Source: WLMZ01 sp963732585
GTDB taxonomy: Bacteria; Actinomycetota; Acidimicrobiia; Acidimicrobiales; Ilumatobacteraceae
Reading direction: 5' to 3'
Assembly: GCA_963732585.1 (NCBI GenBank)
Contig: CAVSZY010000004.1
Location: forward strand, 1,217,397 to 1,281,396
DNA length: 64,000 nucleotides
Made by a program: the position numbers and the translations under genes. Below the pieces are notes generated by a model, which searched no databases, was not told where the DNA came from, and saw nothing but the letters and a program-made list of their open reading frames with translations. Positions 9,238-17,560 of the stretch are shown one piece after another (position 1 is the stretch's first letter; the number at the start of each line of letters is the position of its first letter).

Positions 9238-10224
9238 CTACAAGCGTTTGAGCAGCTCCAAGGCCGCCCGTTCGACGCACGTTCGAGTAGCGCTCAACGC
9301 AGCATCGCGTCCGAACCGTTCGACCAGTGAAATGTGGGCGATGCGTCGGCCAGCATCAGCGTCGGCTTCACCAACGATTGCAGCAACGGCCACGTTGTGT
9401 CGCGTGCCCACCGCTTGGACGCCGCCGACGACTTTGCCGTTGAAGCTTTCATCATCGAGAAACCCCTCACCGGTAATCACGAGGTCGGCGCCGACGACTC
9501 GATCGTAAAGGTCTGCTTCGTCGGCGATGAGTTCAAACCCTGGGACCAGCGTGGCACCGAGGGCCACCAGGGCCCCTGCCAATCCACCTGCTGCGCCGCT
9601 GCCGACCACGTCGTTGACGCGTACCCCAAAATCCTGTTCGTAGACCTGGGCGAGGCGCTGCAGTCGCCCCGCCAACATTGCCACCTGCGCCTTTGTGGCT
9701 CCCTTTTGCGGGCCGAACGCCGCCGCGGCGTCGACAAATCGAGTTGTCACGTCGCACGCCACGAGGAAGCTGATGCCCCGAAGTCGGTGCGGGGAACGAA
9801 TCGCTTCCAGCGCTCCGAGGCCGCCGTCGGTCGTTGCTGAGCCACCGAGGCAGACGATGATCTTCTTCGCCCCGGCGTCGAGTGCCTTGTCGATCAACTC
9901 GCCAGTGCCCGCCGTGGTGGCCTTCATCGGATCGTTGCCGTCTGCACCGCCGACCAGCACGAGGCCTGAGGCCTGAGCCATTTCGATGACGGCAACGTCA
10001 CCGCTCAACCGCCAGCCAGCGGTGACCGGGCGGCGAAGTGGGCCGGTGACAATGTCTTCGCGGTTGGCTCCGCCGAGGACATCGAGCGTGCCTTCACCGC
10101 CATCGGCGAGTGGCACTTCGTCGCAGTCGAAACCGAGCTCCCAGCAGGCATGACCGATCGACTGCGCCACCTCGCGGGCGCTGGCGGTGCCACGAAATTT
10201 GTCCACCGCAGCGACCACACGCAT
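9238..10224 (-). CDS. Glycerate kinase (GlxK/GarK family)
   Basis: 328 residues from ATG 10224; a TTG three codons upstream (10233) is possible but the family begins at MRVVAAVDKFRGTASA. Motifs seen: PLADGGEGTLDVL (active-site DGGEGT), IVCLGGSATTDGGLGAL, VGSGAAGGLAGAL and DLVITGEGFLDDESFNGKV, all hallmarks of glycerate kinase family 1, which makes 2- or 3-phosphoglycerate from glycerate. Convergent with the LytR_C gene at 20 bases, divergent from the cysO-like gene. Confidence 0.88.
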   Translation of the reverse strand: MRVVAAVDKFRGTASAREVAQSIGHACWELGFDCDEVPLADGGEGTLDVLGGANREDIVTGPLRRPVTAGWRLSGDVAVIEMAQASGLVLVGGADGNDPMKATTAGTGELIDKALDAGAKKIIVCLGGSATTDGGLGALEAIRSPHRLRGISFLVACDVTTRFVDAAAAFGPQKGATKAQVAMLAGRLQRLAQVYEQDFGVRVNDVVGSGAAGGLAGALVALGATLVPGFELIADEADLYDRVVGADLVITGEGFLDDESFNGKVVGGVQAVGTRHNVAVAAIVGEADADAGRRIAHISLVERFGRDAALSATRTCVERAALELLKRL

Positions 10225-10300
10225 GAACGACAACCTACTGGTCGCAGCCCCGAACGATCACGAGGTGGAATTCCCGACCAAGTTGGTAGTGTTTAGCCAC

Positions 10301-10576
10301 ATGGCTGTGACAGTACGAATCCCGACAACAATGCGTCCCTTGGCGGGCGGTAGCTCCTCGGTGCAAGTCGAGGGCGAAACGCTGGTTGAGGTGTTGCACA
10401 ATCTCAACGCCAGCTACCCAGGTTTCGACGATCGATTGTTCGACGAGAGCGGCTCGCTGCGCAAGTTCGTCAACGTCTTCGTCGCCGACGACGACGTGCG
10501 CTATCTCGAGGGCCTGCAGACTGCAGTGCCTGCCGGGGAGACGGTTTCGATCATTCCGGCGGTTGCCGGGGGCTGA
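10301..10576 (+). CDS. MoaD/ThiS-family sulfur carrier, CysO-like
   Basis: 91-residue ubiquitin-fold protein ending in the diglycine PAVAGG that is thiocarboxylated. The whole length follows the CysO pattern (VRIPTTMRPLAGG, FVNVFVADDDVRYLEGLQT, VSIIPAVAGG). In mycobacteria CysO donates sulfur to CysM for cysteine synthesis and is released by the JAMM protease Mec; neither partner gene is next to it here, so the pathway is inferred. ATG 10301 is the first good start after the divergent glycerate kinase gene. It ends 45 bases before the CIRCE element. Confidence 0.8.
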   Translation: MAVTVRIPTTMRPLAGGSSSVQVEGETLVEVLHNLNASYPGFDDRLFDESGSLRKFVNVFVADDDVRYLEGLQTAVPAGETVSIIPAVAGG

Positions 10577-10621
10577 CGCCGAGCGCACCTCGGCCGAATT
10601 GGTCGGGCGGCAGTTGTCTGG

Positions 10622-10648
10622 TTAGCACTCGACCTATTAGAGTGCTAA
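10622..10648. promoter_or_regulatory. CIRCE operator upstream of groEL
   Basis: Perfect HrcA-type inverted repeat TTAGCACTC-N9-GAGTGCTAA, identical to the CIRCE consensus. It lies 54 bases before the groEL start, predicting heat-shock repression of groEL by HrcA. Confidence 0.95.
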
Positions 10649-10702
10649 CGGCCCTGCGAACCTGTGGGGCACTCCCATCAGTTCGTCCATGGAGGACACC
10701 AG

Positions 10703-12319
10703 ATGTCGAAATTGATCGCTTTTGACGAGCAGGCTCGTCGTGGTCTTGAAGCGGGTATGAACAAACTCGCTGATGCCGTGCGTGTAACACTCGGGCCTAA
10801 GGGCCGCAACGTTGTCTTGGACAAGAAGTGGGGCGCCCCCACCATTACCAACGACGGTGTCTCAATCGCCAAGGAGATCGAGCTCGAGGATCCCTACGAG
10901 CGCATCGGCGCCGAACTGGTCAAAGAAGTCGCCAAGAAGACCGACGACGTCGCCGGTGACGGCACCACGACGGCAACCGTGCTGGCATGGGCGATGGTTC
11001 GTGAGGGCCTTCGCAACGTGGCCGCCGGCGCCAACCCGATGAGCTTGAAGAAGGGCATCGAAGCAGCGGTCGCCGCTGCCGTCGAGTCGATCCGGGCGCT
11101 AGCCAAGGAAGTCGATTCCAAGGAGCAGATCGCTCAGGTCGCCTCGATTTCCGCAGCCGACACCGAGATCGGTGCGATGATCTCCGACGCCATCGACAAG
11201 GTCGGCAAAGACGGTGTCATCACCGTCGAGGAGAGCCAGACCTTCGGCATGGAGATGGACCTCGTCGAGGGTATGCGCTTTGACAAGGGCTACATCTCGC
11301 CGTACTTCGTCACCGACCCCGAGCGCATGGAAGTGTCGCTCGACGATCCCTACCTGCTGATCGTTTCTTCGAAGATCTCTTCGGTGCGCGACATGCTGCC
11401 TGTCCTCGAAAAGGTGATGCAGGGCGGACGCCCGTTGCTGATCCTCGCCGAGGATGTCGATGGCGAGGCTTTGGCCACGCTGGTCGTCAACAAGATCCGT
11501 GGCACCTTCAAGTCCGCTGCTGTCAAGGCGCCTGGCTTCGGCGAGCGCCGCAAGGCCATGCTGCAGGACATCGCCATCCTCACCGGTGGTCAGGTGATCA
11601 GCGAAGAGGTCGGCCTCAAGCTGGAGAACGCCACGATGGACCTGCTCGGCAGCGCCAAGCGGATCATCATCACCAAGGACGAGACCACCATCGTCGAGGG
11701 TGCGGGCGATGAGAACGACATCAAGGGTCGCATCAACCAGATCAAGGCTGAGATCGACAACACCGACTCCGACTACGACCGCGAGAAGCTGCAAGAGCGT
11801 CTCGCCAAGTTGAGCGGCGGCGTTGCCGTGCTCAAGGTCGGTGCCGCTACCGAAGTCGAGCTCAAGGAAAAGAAGCACCGCATCGAAGACGCAGTGTCGA
11901 CCACCAAGGCTGCGATCGAAGAGGGCGTCGTCCCCGGCGGCGGAGTTGCGCTGTTGCGTGCTCAGGCTGCCGTGTTGGCAGTCTCGGCTGGCCTCAGCGG
12001 TGACGAAGCGACCGGTGCCCGTTTGGTCGCCAAGGCCTTGGAAGCTCCGCTGAAGCAGATCGCCGAAAATGCCGGTATGGAAGGCGGCGTCGTCGTCGAG
12101 AAGGTCAAGGGCCTCTCCGGAGCCGAAGGCCTCAATGCGGCCACCGGCGTCTACGAGGACCTCGTCAAGCTCGGCGTCATCGATGCCGCCAAGGTGACAC
12201 GTTCGGCGCTGCAGAACGCCGCGTCGATCGCTGCGCTGTTCCTCACCACCGAGGCCGTCGTTGCCGACAAGCCTGAAGACGCCCCCGCAATGGGTGGCGG
12301 AGGCATGGAAGACTACTGA
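10703..12319 (+). CDS. groEL: 60-kDa chaperonin GroEL
   Basis: ATP-driven protein-folding chaperonin, 538 residues. Motifs include TLGPKGRNVVLDKKWGAPTITNDG, GDGTTTATVLA (ATP/Mg binding), EERKAM-type GFGERRKAMLQDIA, ERLAKLSGGVAVLKVGAATEVE and the GGG-M tail. The start ATG 10703 follows GGAGG at 10691. No groES lies upstream, so this is a lone groEL, as commonly found for the second actinobacterial copy. Control by the CIRCE site and termination by the hairpin at 12346 give a monocistronic unit. Residues above are shown in shortened form only. Confidence 0.97.
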   Translation: MSKLIAFDEQARRGLEAGMNKLADAVRVTLGPKGRNVVLDKKWGAPTITNDGVSIAKEIELEDPYERIGAELVKEVAKKTDDVAGDGTTTATVLAWAMVREGLRNVAAGANPMSLKKGIEAAVAAAVESIRALAKEVDSKEQIAQVASISAADTEIGAMISDAIDKVGKDGVITVEESQTFGMEMDLVEGMRFDKGYISPYFVTDPERMEVSLDDPYLLIVSSKISSVRDMLPVLEKVMQGGRPLLILAEDVDGEALATLVVNKIRGTFKSAAVKAPGFGERRKAMLQDIAILTGGQVISEEVGLKLENATMDLLGSAKRIIITKDETTIVEGAGDENDIKGRINQIKAEIDNTDSDYDREKLQERLAKLSGGVAVLKVGAATEVELKEKKHRIEDAVSTTKAAIEEGVVPGGGVALLRAQAAVLAVSAGLSGDEATGARLVAKALEAPLKQIAENAGMEGGVVVEKVKGLSGAEGLNAATGVYEDLVKLGVIDAAKVTRSALQNAASIAALFLTTEAVVADKPEDAPAMGGGGMEDY

Positions 12320-12345
12320 TCGCTCGCCGCGCGATCGCCTAACTC

Positions 12346-12378
12346 AAAGGGGGCTCGGTCGATGACCGAGCCCCCTTT
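12346..12378 (+). terminator. Rho-independent-type terminator of groEL
   Basis: Perfect 15-bp stem AAAGGGGGCTCGGTC / GACCGAGCCCCCTTT with loop GAT and a short T-rich end; it ends 32 bases before the convergent aquaporin stop and may serve both. Confidence 0.92.
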
Positions 12379-12409
12379 CTCGTTGTCCAACCGAGTCGTT
12401 GAGCGGGAC

Positions 12410-13198
12410 TCAGACGTCCTTTCCGTCGAGCACATCGACGCCGATGTCGATGCCGCTGTCGGCGGCGTCGCGAACGGAGCGCAGGATCTCATTGTCGAGC
12501 ATGGTGTCTTCCAGCGTTGCGTCGTCGAGCATGAGGAACAGGAACACGCCAACAACTGCGCCGATTAACGGAAAGACGACGAAGACCCACAATTGCTTGA
12601 GGGCATCGGTGTTGCCGTCGGCGAACAGGGCGGTGGCGATGCTGCGGGCTGGGTTCGTGCCTGTTCCATCGATCTGCGCCATCACCAACGTGATCACAAA
12701 CAGCGTCAGACCCGAGGCAGCGCCAGCGAGGCTGATCGAGAATCGGCGGGTGGTCGTGAGGAGCACGACGGCCACCAGCAGGGCGGTGAAGACCATCTCG
12801 GCGACCATCACACTGCCGAGAGAGAAACCGCCGGAACTGTGCTCGTCGTAGCCGTTTGCCGCGAACCGGGCACGTGTCCAGGAATCGCTGCCCGTGCCGA
12901 TACTCCACAAGGTGAACGCTGCCAGGCCAGCCCCGATCAACTGACCAACGACCGACATCACCGCTTTGTCGTTGCCAATGCGGCGGGTGAGCACAAGGCC
13001 GAGCGTGACGGCGGGGTTCATCTGCGCGCCGCTGATCGGTCCGATCACGTACGTCATCACCAGCCAGGCCATTCCCGCGGCGAGAGCGACGCCGAGCGCG
13101 CCGCTGCCTGGGTTGAGCACTGCCGTCCCGACGCTTGCCAGCACCAGCACCGCGGTGCCGAAAGCCTCAGCCCCGAGGATGCGAGCATTGTTCTGCAT
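12410..13198 (-). CDS. MIP-family channel (aquaporin)
   Basis: 262-residue membrane channel with six predicted helices. Both pore half-helix motifs are present: AQMNPAVTLG (first NPA) and GTNPARSI (second NPA with the selectivity-filter Arg). The residues following the second NPA (ARS) and overall short loops suit a water-type rather than glycerol-type channel, but selectivity is inferred. The C-terminal about 30 residues form an acidic tail. It converges on groEL. Confidence 0.87.
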   Translation of the reverse strand: MQNNARILGAEAFGTAVLVLASVGTAVLNPGSGALGVALAAGMAWLVMTYVIGPISGAQMNPAVTLGLVLTRRIGNDKAVMSVVGQLIGAGLAAFTLWSIGTGSDSWTRARFAANGYDEHSSGGFSLGSVMVAEMVFTALLVAVVLLTTTRRFSISLAGAASGLTLFVITLVMAQIDGTGTNPARSIATALFADGNTDALKQLWVFVVFPLIGAVVGVFLFLMLDDATLEDTMLDNEILRSVRDAADSGIDIGVDVLDGKDV

Positions 13199-13288
13199 GT
13201 TGATTCTCCATCTTTGGCGTATCGCGGCGATCCATCAGCCGCGTCGGCGCAACCTTAGGTGATCACGGCTCGCTAGCCTGGCGACGGT

Positions 13289-14128
13289 ATGGTTCGTGCC
13301 CGCGTCGAGACTCTCTTGGTCACCCGAGTTCGAGCGACCGGTAGCGACGGGGATGCCCGTCCAACCAGCTATCGGCGCGAACCCGACCAGCTGATCGTCG
13401 AGGAGCCGATGTCGATTCAACTCGATGGCACCTTGGTGAGCACGACGATGCGCACCCCCGGTCACGATTATGAGCTGGCGGTTGGGTACTGCCACGGTGA
13501 GGGCCTGTTGGGTGGCGCCGAGGTGCGTTCCGTGCGCTACTGCGCCGATGGGGCGGCCAGCGAGACCGAGTTCAACGTCGTCACCGTCGACACCAACGGG
13601 ATGGCCCCGACACCGACGCCACGGCTTGGGCTGACGTCGAGCAGTTGCGGTTTGTGCGGCTCGGACAGCATCGATCTGCTCTGCGAGCGGCTGCTTCCCC
13701 TTGTCGGAGACCCACTCGAAGGGTTCGATCTCGCCTCGATGACCGCCATCTGCGAACGGACGCTTGCCGAACAACGGCTGTTCGCGGCGACTGGTGCGGT
13801 GCACGGTGCTGCGGCGTTCGACCGCAACGGCGCGGTGAGCGTTGTGCGCGAAGACGTCGGGCGTCACAACGCCGTCGACAAGGTGGTCGGTCGGTTGTTG
13901 CTCGACGGAGAGTTGCCAGCGACAGATCGTGGGCTTTTTGTCAGCGGCCGAGCGAGCTTCGAGATGGTGCAGAAGGCCTGGTCCGGGGGCTTTCCCGTGG
14001 TACTCAGCGTGTCGGCTCCGACCTCGTTGGCGGTGTTGACGGCACGGCGCGCAAACATCGCACTGATCGGTTTCGTTCGCGGCCAGCGCTTCAACGTCTA
14101 TGCCCCCGAACGGCTCTCCACGATCTGA
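13289..14128 (+). CDS. fdhD: Formate dehydrogenase accessory sulfurtransferase FdhD
   Basis: 279 residues. FdhD passes sulfur from a desulfurase to the bis-MGD cofactor of formate dehydrogenase. The active-site cysteine motif is SSCGLCG (about residue 115); RTPGHDYELAVGYCHGEGLL, the GAVHGAAAF motif, REDVGRHNAVDKVVG and FVSGRASFEMVQKA are conserved family blocks. No formate dehydrogenase gene is in the window. The next gene, hemQ, begins 25 bases downstream. Confidence 0.9.
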   Translation: MVRARVETLLVTRVRATGSDGDARPTSYRREPDQLIVEEPMSIQLDGTLVSTTMRTPGHDYELAVGYCHGEGLLGGAEVRSVRYCADGAASETEFNVVTVDTNGMAPTPTPRLGLTSSSCGLCGSDSIDLLCERLLPLVGDPLEGFDLASMTAICERTLAEQRLFAATGAVHGAAAFDRNGAVSVVREDVGRHNAVDKVVGRLLLDGELPATDRGLFVSGRASFEMVQKAWSGGFPVVLSVSAPTSLAVLTARRANIALIGFVRGQRFNVYAPERLSTI

Positions 14129-14153
14129 GCACGGTCGCGCTAGCGTCGTTGAC

Positions 14154-14855
14154 ATGCCGCCAGCCAGCTCCTCCTCACCTGTCACGCCGAGCACCGGATT
14201 GATGATCTTGCACCTGTTTTGTCAGGCGAACGATGCCGTCGACACAGCAGCGATGACGACTGCCGTACGACGTGCCGAAAAGAGTGAAGCGCAGGTGGTC
14301 ACCGCCACGATGCTTGGTCATAAATGCGACCTTGCCTTCATGGCCTTGCATGCCGACATGCGTGTCTTGCGCGCACTGCAGACTGATCTGCAGCACGCCG
14401 GGCTGTTGGTTGCCGATAGCTACGTGTCGATCACCGAGGTCAGCGAGTACGCCAAGTCGTTGCCGGCGGAGATGCTGCAGCCCCGTTTGTACCCGGTGCT
14501 CCCGCCAGAGGGCAAGCAGGCATTCTGCTTCTATCCGATGTCCAAGCGGCGCGAGCAGGGGAGCAACTGGTTCACGTTGCCATTTGACGAGCGGACCGAG
14601 TTGATGCACGAGCACGGCAAGAGTGGCCGAACCTTTGCCGGGCGTATCGTGCAGTTGATCACCGCGTCGACCGGCCTCGACGACTTCGAGTGGGGCGTCA
14701 CGCTGTTCGGAACCCACATCGACGATCTCAAAGACGTGGTGTACACGATGCGTTTCGACCGGGCCTCGGCGATTTACGCCGAGTTTGGGGCGTTCTACGT
14801 CGGGGCTGTCACTCCGATTGGTGAGCTTGCGCAATCGATCGCCGTCCGCGGCTAA
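14154..14855 (+). CDS. hemQ: Coproheme decarboxylase HemQ (chlorite dismutase-like)
   Basis: 233 residues from ATG 14154. HemQ performs the last step of the coproporphyrin-dependent haem pathway, oxidative decarboxylation of coproheme. Diagnostic stretches are YPMSKRREQGSNWFTLPF and RTELMHEHGKSGR, with the haem-ligand region following, and WGVTLFGTHIDDLKDVVYTMRFD. The distal Arg of true chlorite dismutases is not needed for HemQ and actinobacteria use this pathway. The first about 15 residues are a variable extension. Other haem genes are not adjacent. Confidence 0.9.
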   Translation: MPPASSSSPVTPSTGLMILHLFCQANDAVDTAAMTTAVRRAEKSEAQVVTATMLGHKCDLAFMALHADMRVLRALQTDLQHAGLLVADSYVSITEVSEYAKSLPAEMLQPRLYPVLPPEGKQAFCFYPMSKRREQGSNWFTLPFDERTELMHEHGKSGRTFAGRIVQLITASTGLDDFEWGVTLFGTHIDDLKDVVYTMRFDRASAIYAEFGAFYVGAVTPIGELAQSIAVRG

Positions 14856-14869
14856 CCGACAACTGGAAA

Positions 14870-16177
14870 TCAGCCGATCGTCAAAATCGTGCCGTCGAGT
14901 GGGATAAACGGGCTGCCGAGTTCGTCGAATTTGAAGACGGCGAACTCCTCGCGGCTGCGCTCCCCGCCGCTGTCGATCTGTAGCAGCGAATCAGGGCCGT
15001 TGTAGTCAATGTTGCGCGCCAGCGGATCGCCGCAGTCGGCGTAGCTGGAGCATGCCGTGCCATTGGTGCTCAGCGCTGGTATCGCCGCAGCCAGAGTAGC
15101 GCCGTCGGTTGAATGGGTCGCGGCGGCGCCGAGGGCGGCAAGTGTGATGCAGTCATAGACCTCACTGGCGAACTCGGTCGATTCGGTCGATTCCGTCGTC
15201 GCCGACTCGTTGTCCAATACGTCGACGAACGCAGCGCTGGCGTCGAGGGTGTATACCGTTCCCGAGAGGCCCGCCAGCGAGCCTGGCGTGAGTGAGCCGC
15301 GTTGGTCAGCGGGAATCTGCCGGTACAGCGCATCGTTGACCACGATGTCGCGCGGCGCGTCTATCGACTTGCGCAGCGTCGCCGTCAGCATGCTCATGCC
15401 GCCGCCGGTATCTCCGATGATGGCCAGGGCAGCACCCTGTTCGGCGAGCATCTGTCCCGCTGTCGTGTCGACCCCGGTGCCGTCGCTGGCGAACGGGAAG
15501 ATCTTGGAGACCGCGAGATCGCGTCTTTTGGCTGATTTCGCCAACGCTGCGGCGAAGTCCCGCCCATAGATGTCGTCGACGTGGGCGATGACCACGCTCG
15601 AACGTCCACTGCCCTCGAGGAGCTTGGCGATCGCCTCAGCCTGAACGCGGTCATCCGCGATCGTGCGAAAGAGCAGACCCTGATCCGGGTATTCGCTGAG
15701 CTTGATGCTGGTCGCCGCCGGGGAGCAGACGGCAACGCCTTCTTTGACGATTCGTGGCAGTACGGCCAACATCGTCTTCGACGAAAAGGGGCCAACGATG
15801 ACGTCGACGCCAATGTCGAGCAGTTGCCCGACGCTGTTCTCAGCGACGTCGACCTCGCCGAGAGCGCCTTCATCGCGGCTAAGGATTTCAACCGTAATGT
15901 CAGCAACACCGCCAGCTCCAATGATGTCGGTCTTGGCCGCTTGCGCAGCCCGTTGGGCACTCAGCCCGAGGCGCGCTGCCTCGCCGCCGCTCGGGCTGAT
16001 CAAACCGATTCGTAGCACGCCATCCTCGACTCGGCGCGCGGCGTCCGTTGCTGTGGTCACCGCGTCGGCGCTCGGTGCTGGCGATTCGACGGCGCTGCAG
16101 GCCGCAGCGAGGAGCCCGAGGATTACCGTCAAGGTCATCGAAGCTCGGTGGTGACGGCGACGAATGTGCGGACTCAA
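14870..16177 (-). CDS. Branched-chain amino acid-type ABC substrate-binding lipoprotein
   Basis: 435 residues if started at TTG 16177, which gives a proper signal peptide with an Arg-rich n-region and the lipobox LLAAAC; ATG 16138 would delete the charged region. The domain is a periplasmic-binding fold like LivK: IGLISPSGGEAARLGLS, VDVIVGPFSSKTMLAVLP, AVCSPAATS, HVDDIYGRDFAAAL. No permease or ATPase gene adjoins, so it may work with a distant LIV transporter or as a sensor. The ligand is unknown. It is divergent from the hypothetical gene at 16234 by 56 bases. Confidence 0.78.
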   Translation of the reverse strand: MSPHIRRRHHRASMTLTVILGLLAAACSAVESPAPSADAVTTATDAARRVEDGVLRIGLISPSGGEAARLGLSAQRAAQAAKTDIIGAGGVADITVEILSRDEGALGEVDVAENSVGQLLDIGVDVIVGPFSSKTMLAVLPRIVKEGVAVCSPAATSIKLSEYPDQGLLFRTIADDRVQAEAIAKLLEGSGRSSVVIAHVDDIYGRDFAAALAKSAKRRDLAVSKIFPFASDGTGVDTTAGQMLAEQGAALAIIGDTGGGMSMLTATLRKSIDAPRDIVVNDALYRQIPADQRGSLTPGSLAGLSGTVYTLDASAAFVDVLDNESATTESTESTEFASEVYDCITLAALGAAATHSTDGATLAAAIPALSTNGTACSSYADCGDPLARNIDYNGPDSLLQIDSGGERSREEFAVFKFDELGSPFIPLDGTILTIG

Positions 16178-16233
16178 GCTGAACCTGCCCCATCGATTAC
16201 CACGCCGCGTCCCACTGCGGCAACGATAGCAAC

Positions 16234-16710
16234 ATGGATCGTTACTCGTTGGACCTCCTCGCCGCCGCAGAGGATGCCGTTCGACCCTGGTTGAGCACCT
16301 GCGCTCGGCGAGTCTTGATCGCATATCAGATCCCGCCAGACGCCGCACTTGACGACGAGATCACGGAAATGGCCCGAGCTGGCCACCTGGAAACGCTCTC
16401 CCGCCTGCATGGATTACTGGAAACCGACGTTGGGGAACAGCGCACCAACCCGATGTCCATATTCCGAGATGCCGTGGTCTTTCCCAACAATCTGTTGAGA
16501 AAGATCTTTGATGCGCACAGTCTTGCGTTGCCGACGCGTGGAGAATTTGGCCAGCGCGTGTTTCCACTCGATTGGTTTGATCTGACACCGGCCAACTGGG
16601 CCGATATCCACGAGTCCTTGACCGATCCGGGGATCGCTTGGGGCGCAAGCAAAGCAATGGTCATACTTCGACGAAGGCGCCAGGCCGAGGCTGGCGAAAC
16701 CCCTCGTTGA
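16234..16710 (+). CDS. Uncharacterised protein, 158 residues
   Basis: I do not recognise the family. The product is soluble, with Trp/Phe-rich C-terminal motif FPLDWFDLTPANWADIHESL and a positively charged tail (ILRRRRQ). ATG 16234 is the first start after the divergent lipoprotein gene; no strong ribosome site is visible. Codon use matches the surroundings. It converges with the next gene with only six bases between stops. Confidence 0.6.
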   Translation: MDRYSLDLLAAAEDAVRPWLSTCARRVLIAYQIPPDAALDDEITEMARAGHLETLSRLHGLLETDVGEQRTNPMSIFRDAVVFPNNLLRKIFDAHSLALPTRGEFGQRVFPLDWFDLTPANWADIHESLTDPGIAWGASKAMVILRRRRQAEAGETPR

Positions 16711-16716
16711 TCACGA

Positions 16717-17472
16717 TTACTCGAGCGGGCTGCCGACGAGACCGAGGAGGTGCGACTCGAGGTGCAAGCGATGGGTGGCCAGCGGTTCGACCCACACGCG
16801 GATCGTTTGGCGCTCAAGTCGCTCATCGGCCTGAATACGTTGATCAACGCGGGCAACACGTTGCCCGAGCGTCGGCGAACGTTCGGCGAGAGCAAGAAGA
16901 TTTCCGTTGGCACCTTCCGCGATCGGCGGCACCGGTCCCAGTTCCTCGCGCAGATGGCGCACGATCGAGGACCGAACACGGTGCACGTCCATCCGGTCAG
17001 TGATCACATGGCTGAGATCAACCACAACGAGCACCGGCCCGTCACCCTGCGAGGTGAGCCGATCGTCGTTACGTAGGTACTCCTGGCGGATCAGGTGCAG
17101 CAATGCAGCGAGTGGCTGAACATCGCTATCGACCCCCTCACGACGCCGAACGGTGCCTTCTACCCAACCTTGGGCGAGTGCTACCGCAGCAGTACGCGAA
17201 CTCAACGCATGTCGTAGCGGTTCCGTGCTGAGAGGCAAAAGAATCGTCAGCCAGCGCTGCGCGTCGCCAAGTGTGTGGCCCTCCTTGGCGATGCTCTGGC
17301 CAAGTTTCGACACCGCCTCATCGAAGTTGTCCTCGATGCCGCAAAGGATCTGAATCTGGCTGAGGAGGCGTTGAGCGCTTGACAGCACGCTCCCTTGGCC
17401 GTACTCATCGGCGATAGCGCGAAGCCATCGGTTCGCGCGAGCATTAGCGGTGCCAATTTCGCGTGACTTCAT
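16717..17472 (-). CDS. Uncharacterised protein, 251 residues
   Basis: Function not recognised. The N-terminal half is helical (SSAQRLLSQIQILCGIEDNF); the second half has an alternating hydrophobic pattern VLVVVDLSHVITDRMDVHRVRSSIVRHLREEL that faintly resembles a degenerate GGDEF-type fold, without its GGDEF motif. This is only a hint. Its start is 9 bases from a perfect inverted repeat shared with the divergent sigma-factor gene, so the two may be co-regulated. Confidence 0.6.
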   Translation of the reverse strand: MKSREIGTANARANRWLRAIADEYGQGSVLSSAQRLLSQIQILCGIEDNFDEAVSKLGQSIAKEGHTLGDAQRWLTILLPLSTEPLRHALSSRTAAVALAQGWVEGTVRRREGVDSDVQPLAALLHLIRQEYLRNDDRLTSQGDGPVLVVVDLSHVITDRMDVHRVRSSIVRHLREELGPVPPIAEGANGNLLALAERSPTLGQRVARVDQRIQADERLERQTIRVWVEPLATHRLHLESHLLGLVGSPLE

Positions 17473-17481
17473 GTCAAACGG

Positions 17482-17509
17482 GACGTCATAAGGGTACTGT
17501 TATGACGTC
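17482..17509. promoter_or_regulatory. Perfect 10-bp inverted repeat, candidate operator
   Basis: GACGTCATAA-N8-TTATGACGTC, perfect in both arms, located in the 88-base space between the divergent genes at 17472 (minus) and 17561 (plus). Its place upstream of both genes and its symmetry suggest a dimeric regulator site; the regulator is unknown. Confidence 0.65.
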
Positions 17510-17526
17510 GGGATTCGAGGCACGAG

Positions 17527-17554
17527 TTGACCTCTTCGTTTTGAGCGTTAGTAA
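17527..17554 (+). promoter_or_regulatory. Possible promoter of the sigma-factor gene (leaderless)
   Basis: TTGACC (17527-17532), 16-base spacer, TAGTAA (17549-17554), then the ATG only six bases later. If used, the mRNA would begin at or next to the start codon, which is common in actinobacteria. No Shine-Dalgarno sequence is visible. Tentative. Confidence 0.4.
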
Positions 17555-17560
17555 ACACCT

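Noticed and set aside
16717..17472. GGDEF-type cyclase assignment
   Set aside because: The GGDEF motif and metal-binding acids are absent, so only a weak fold hint remains.
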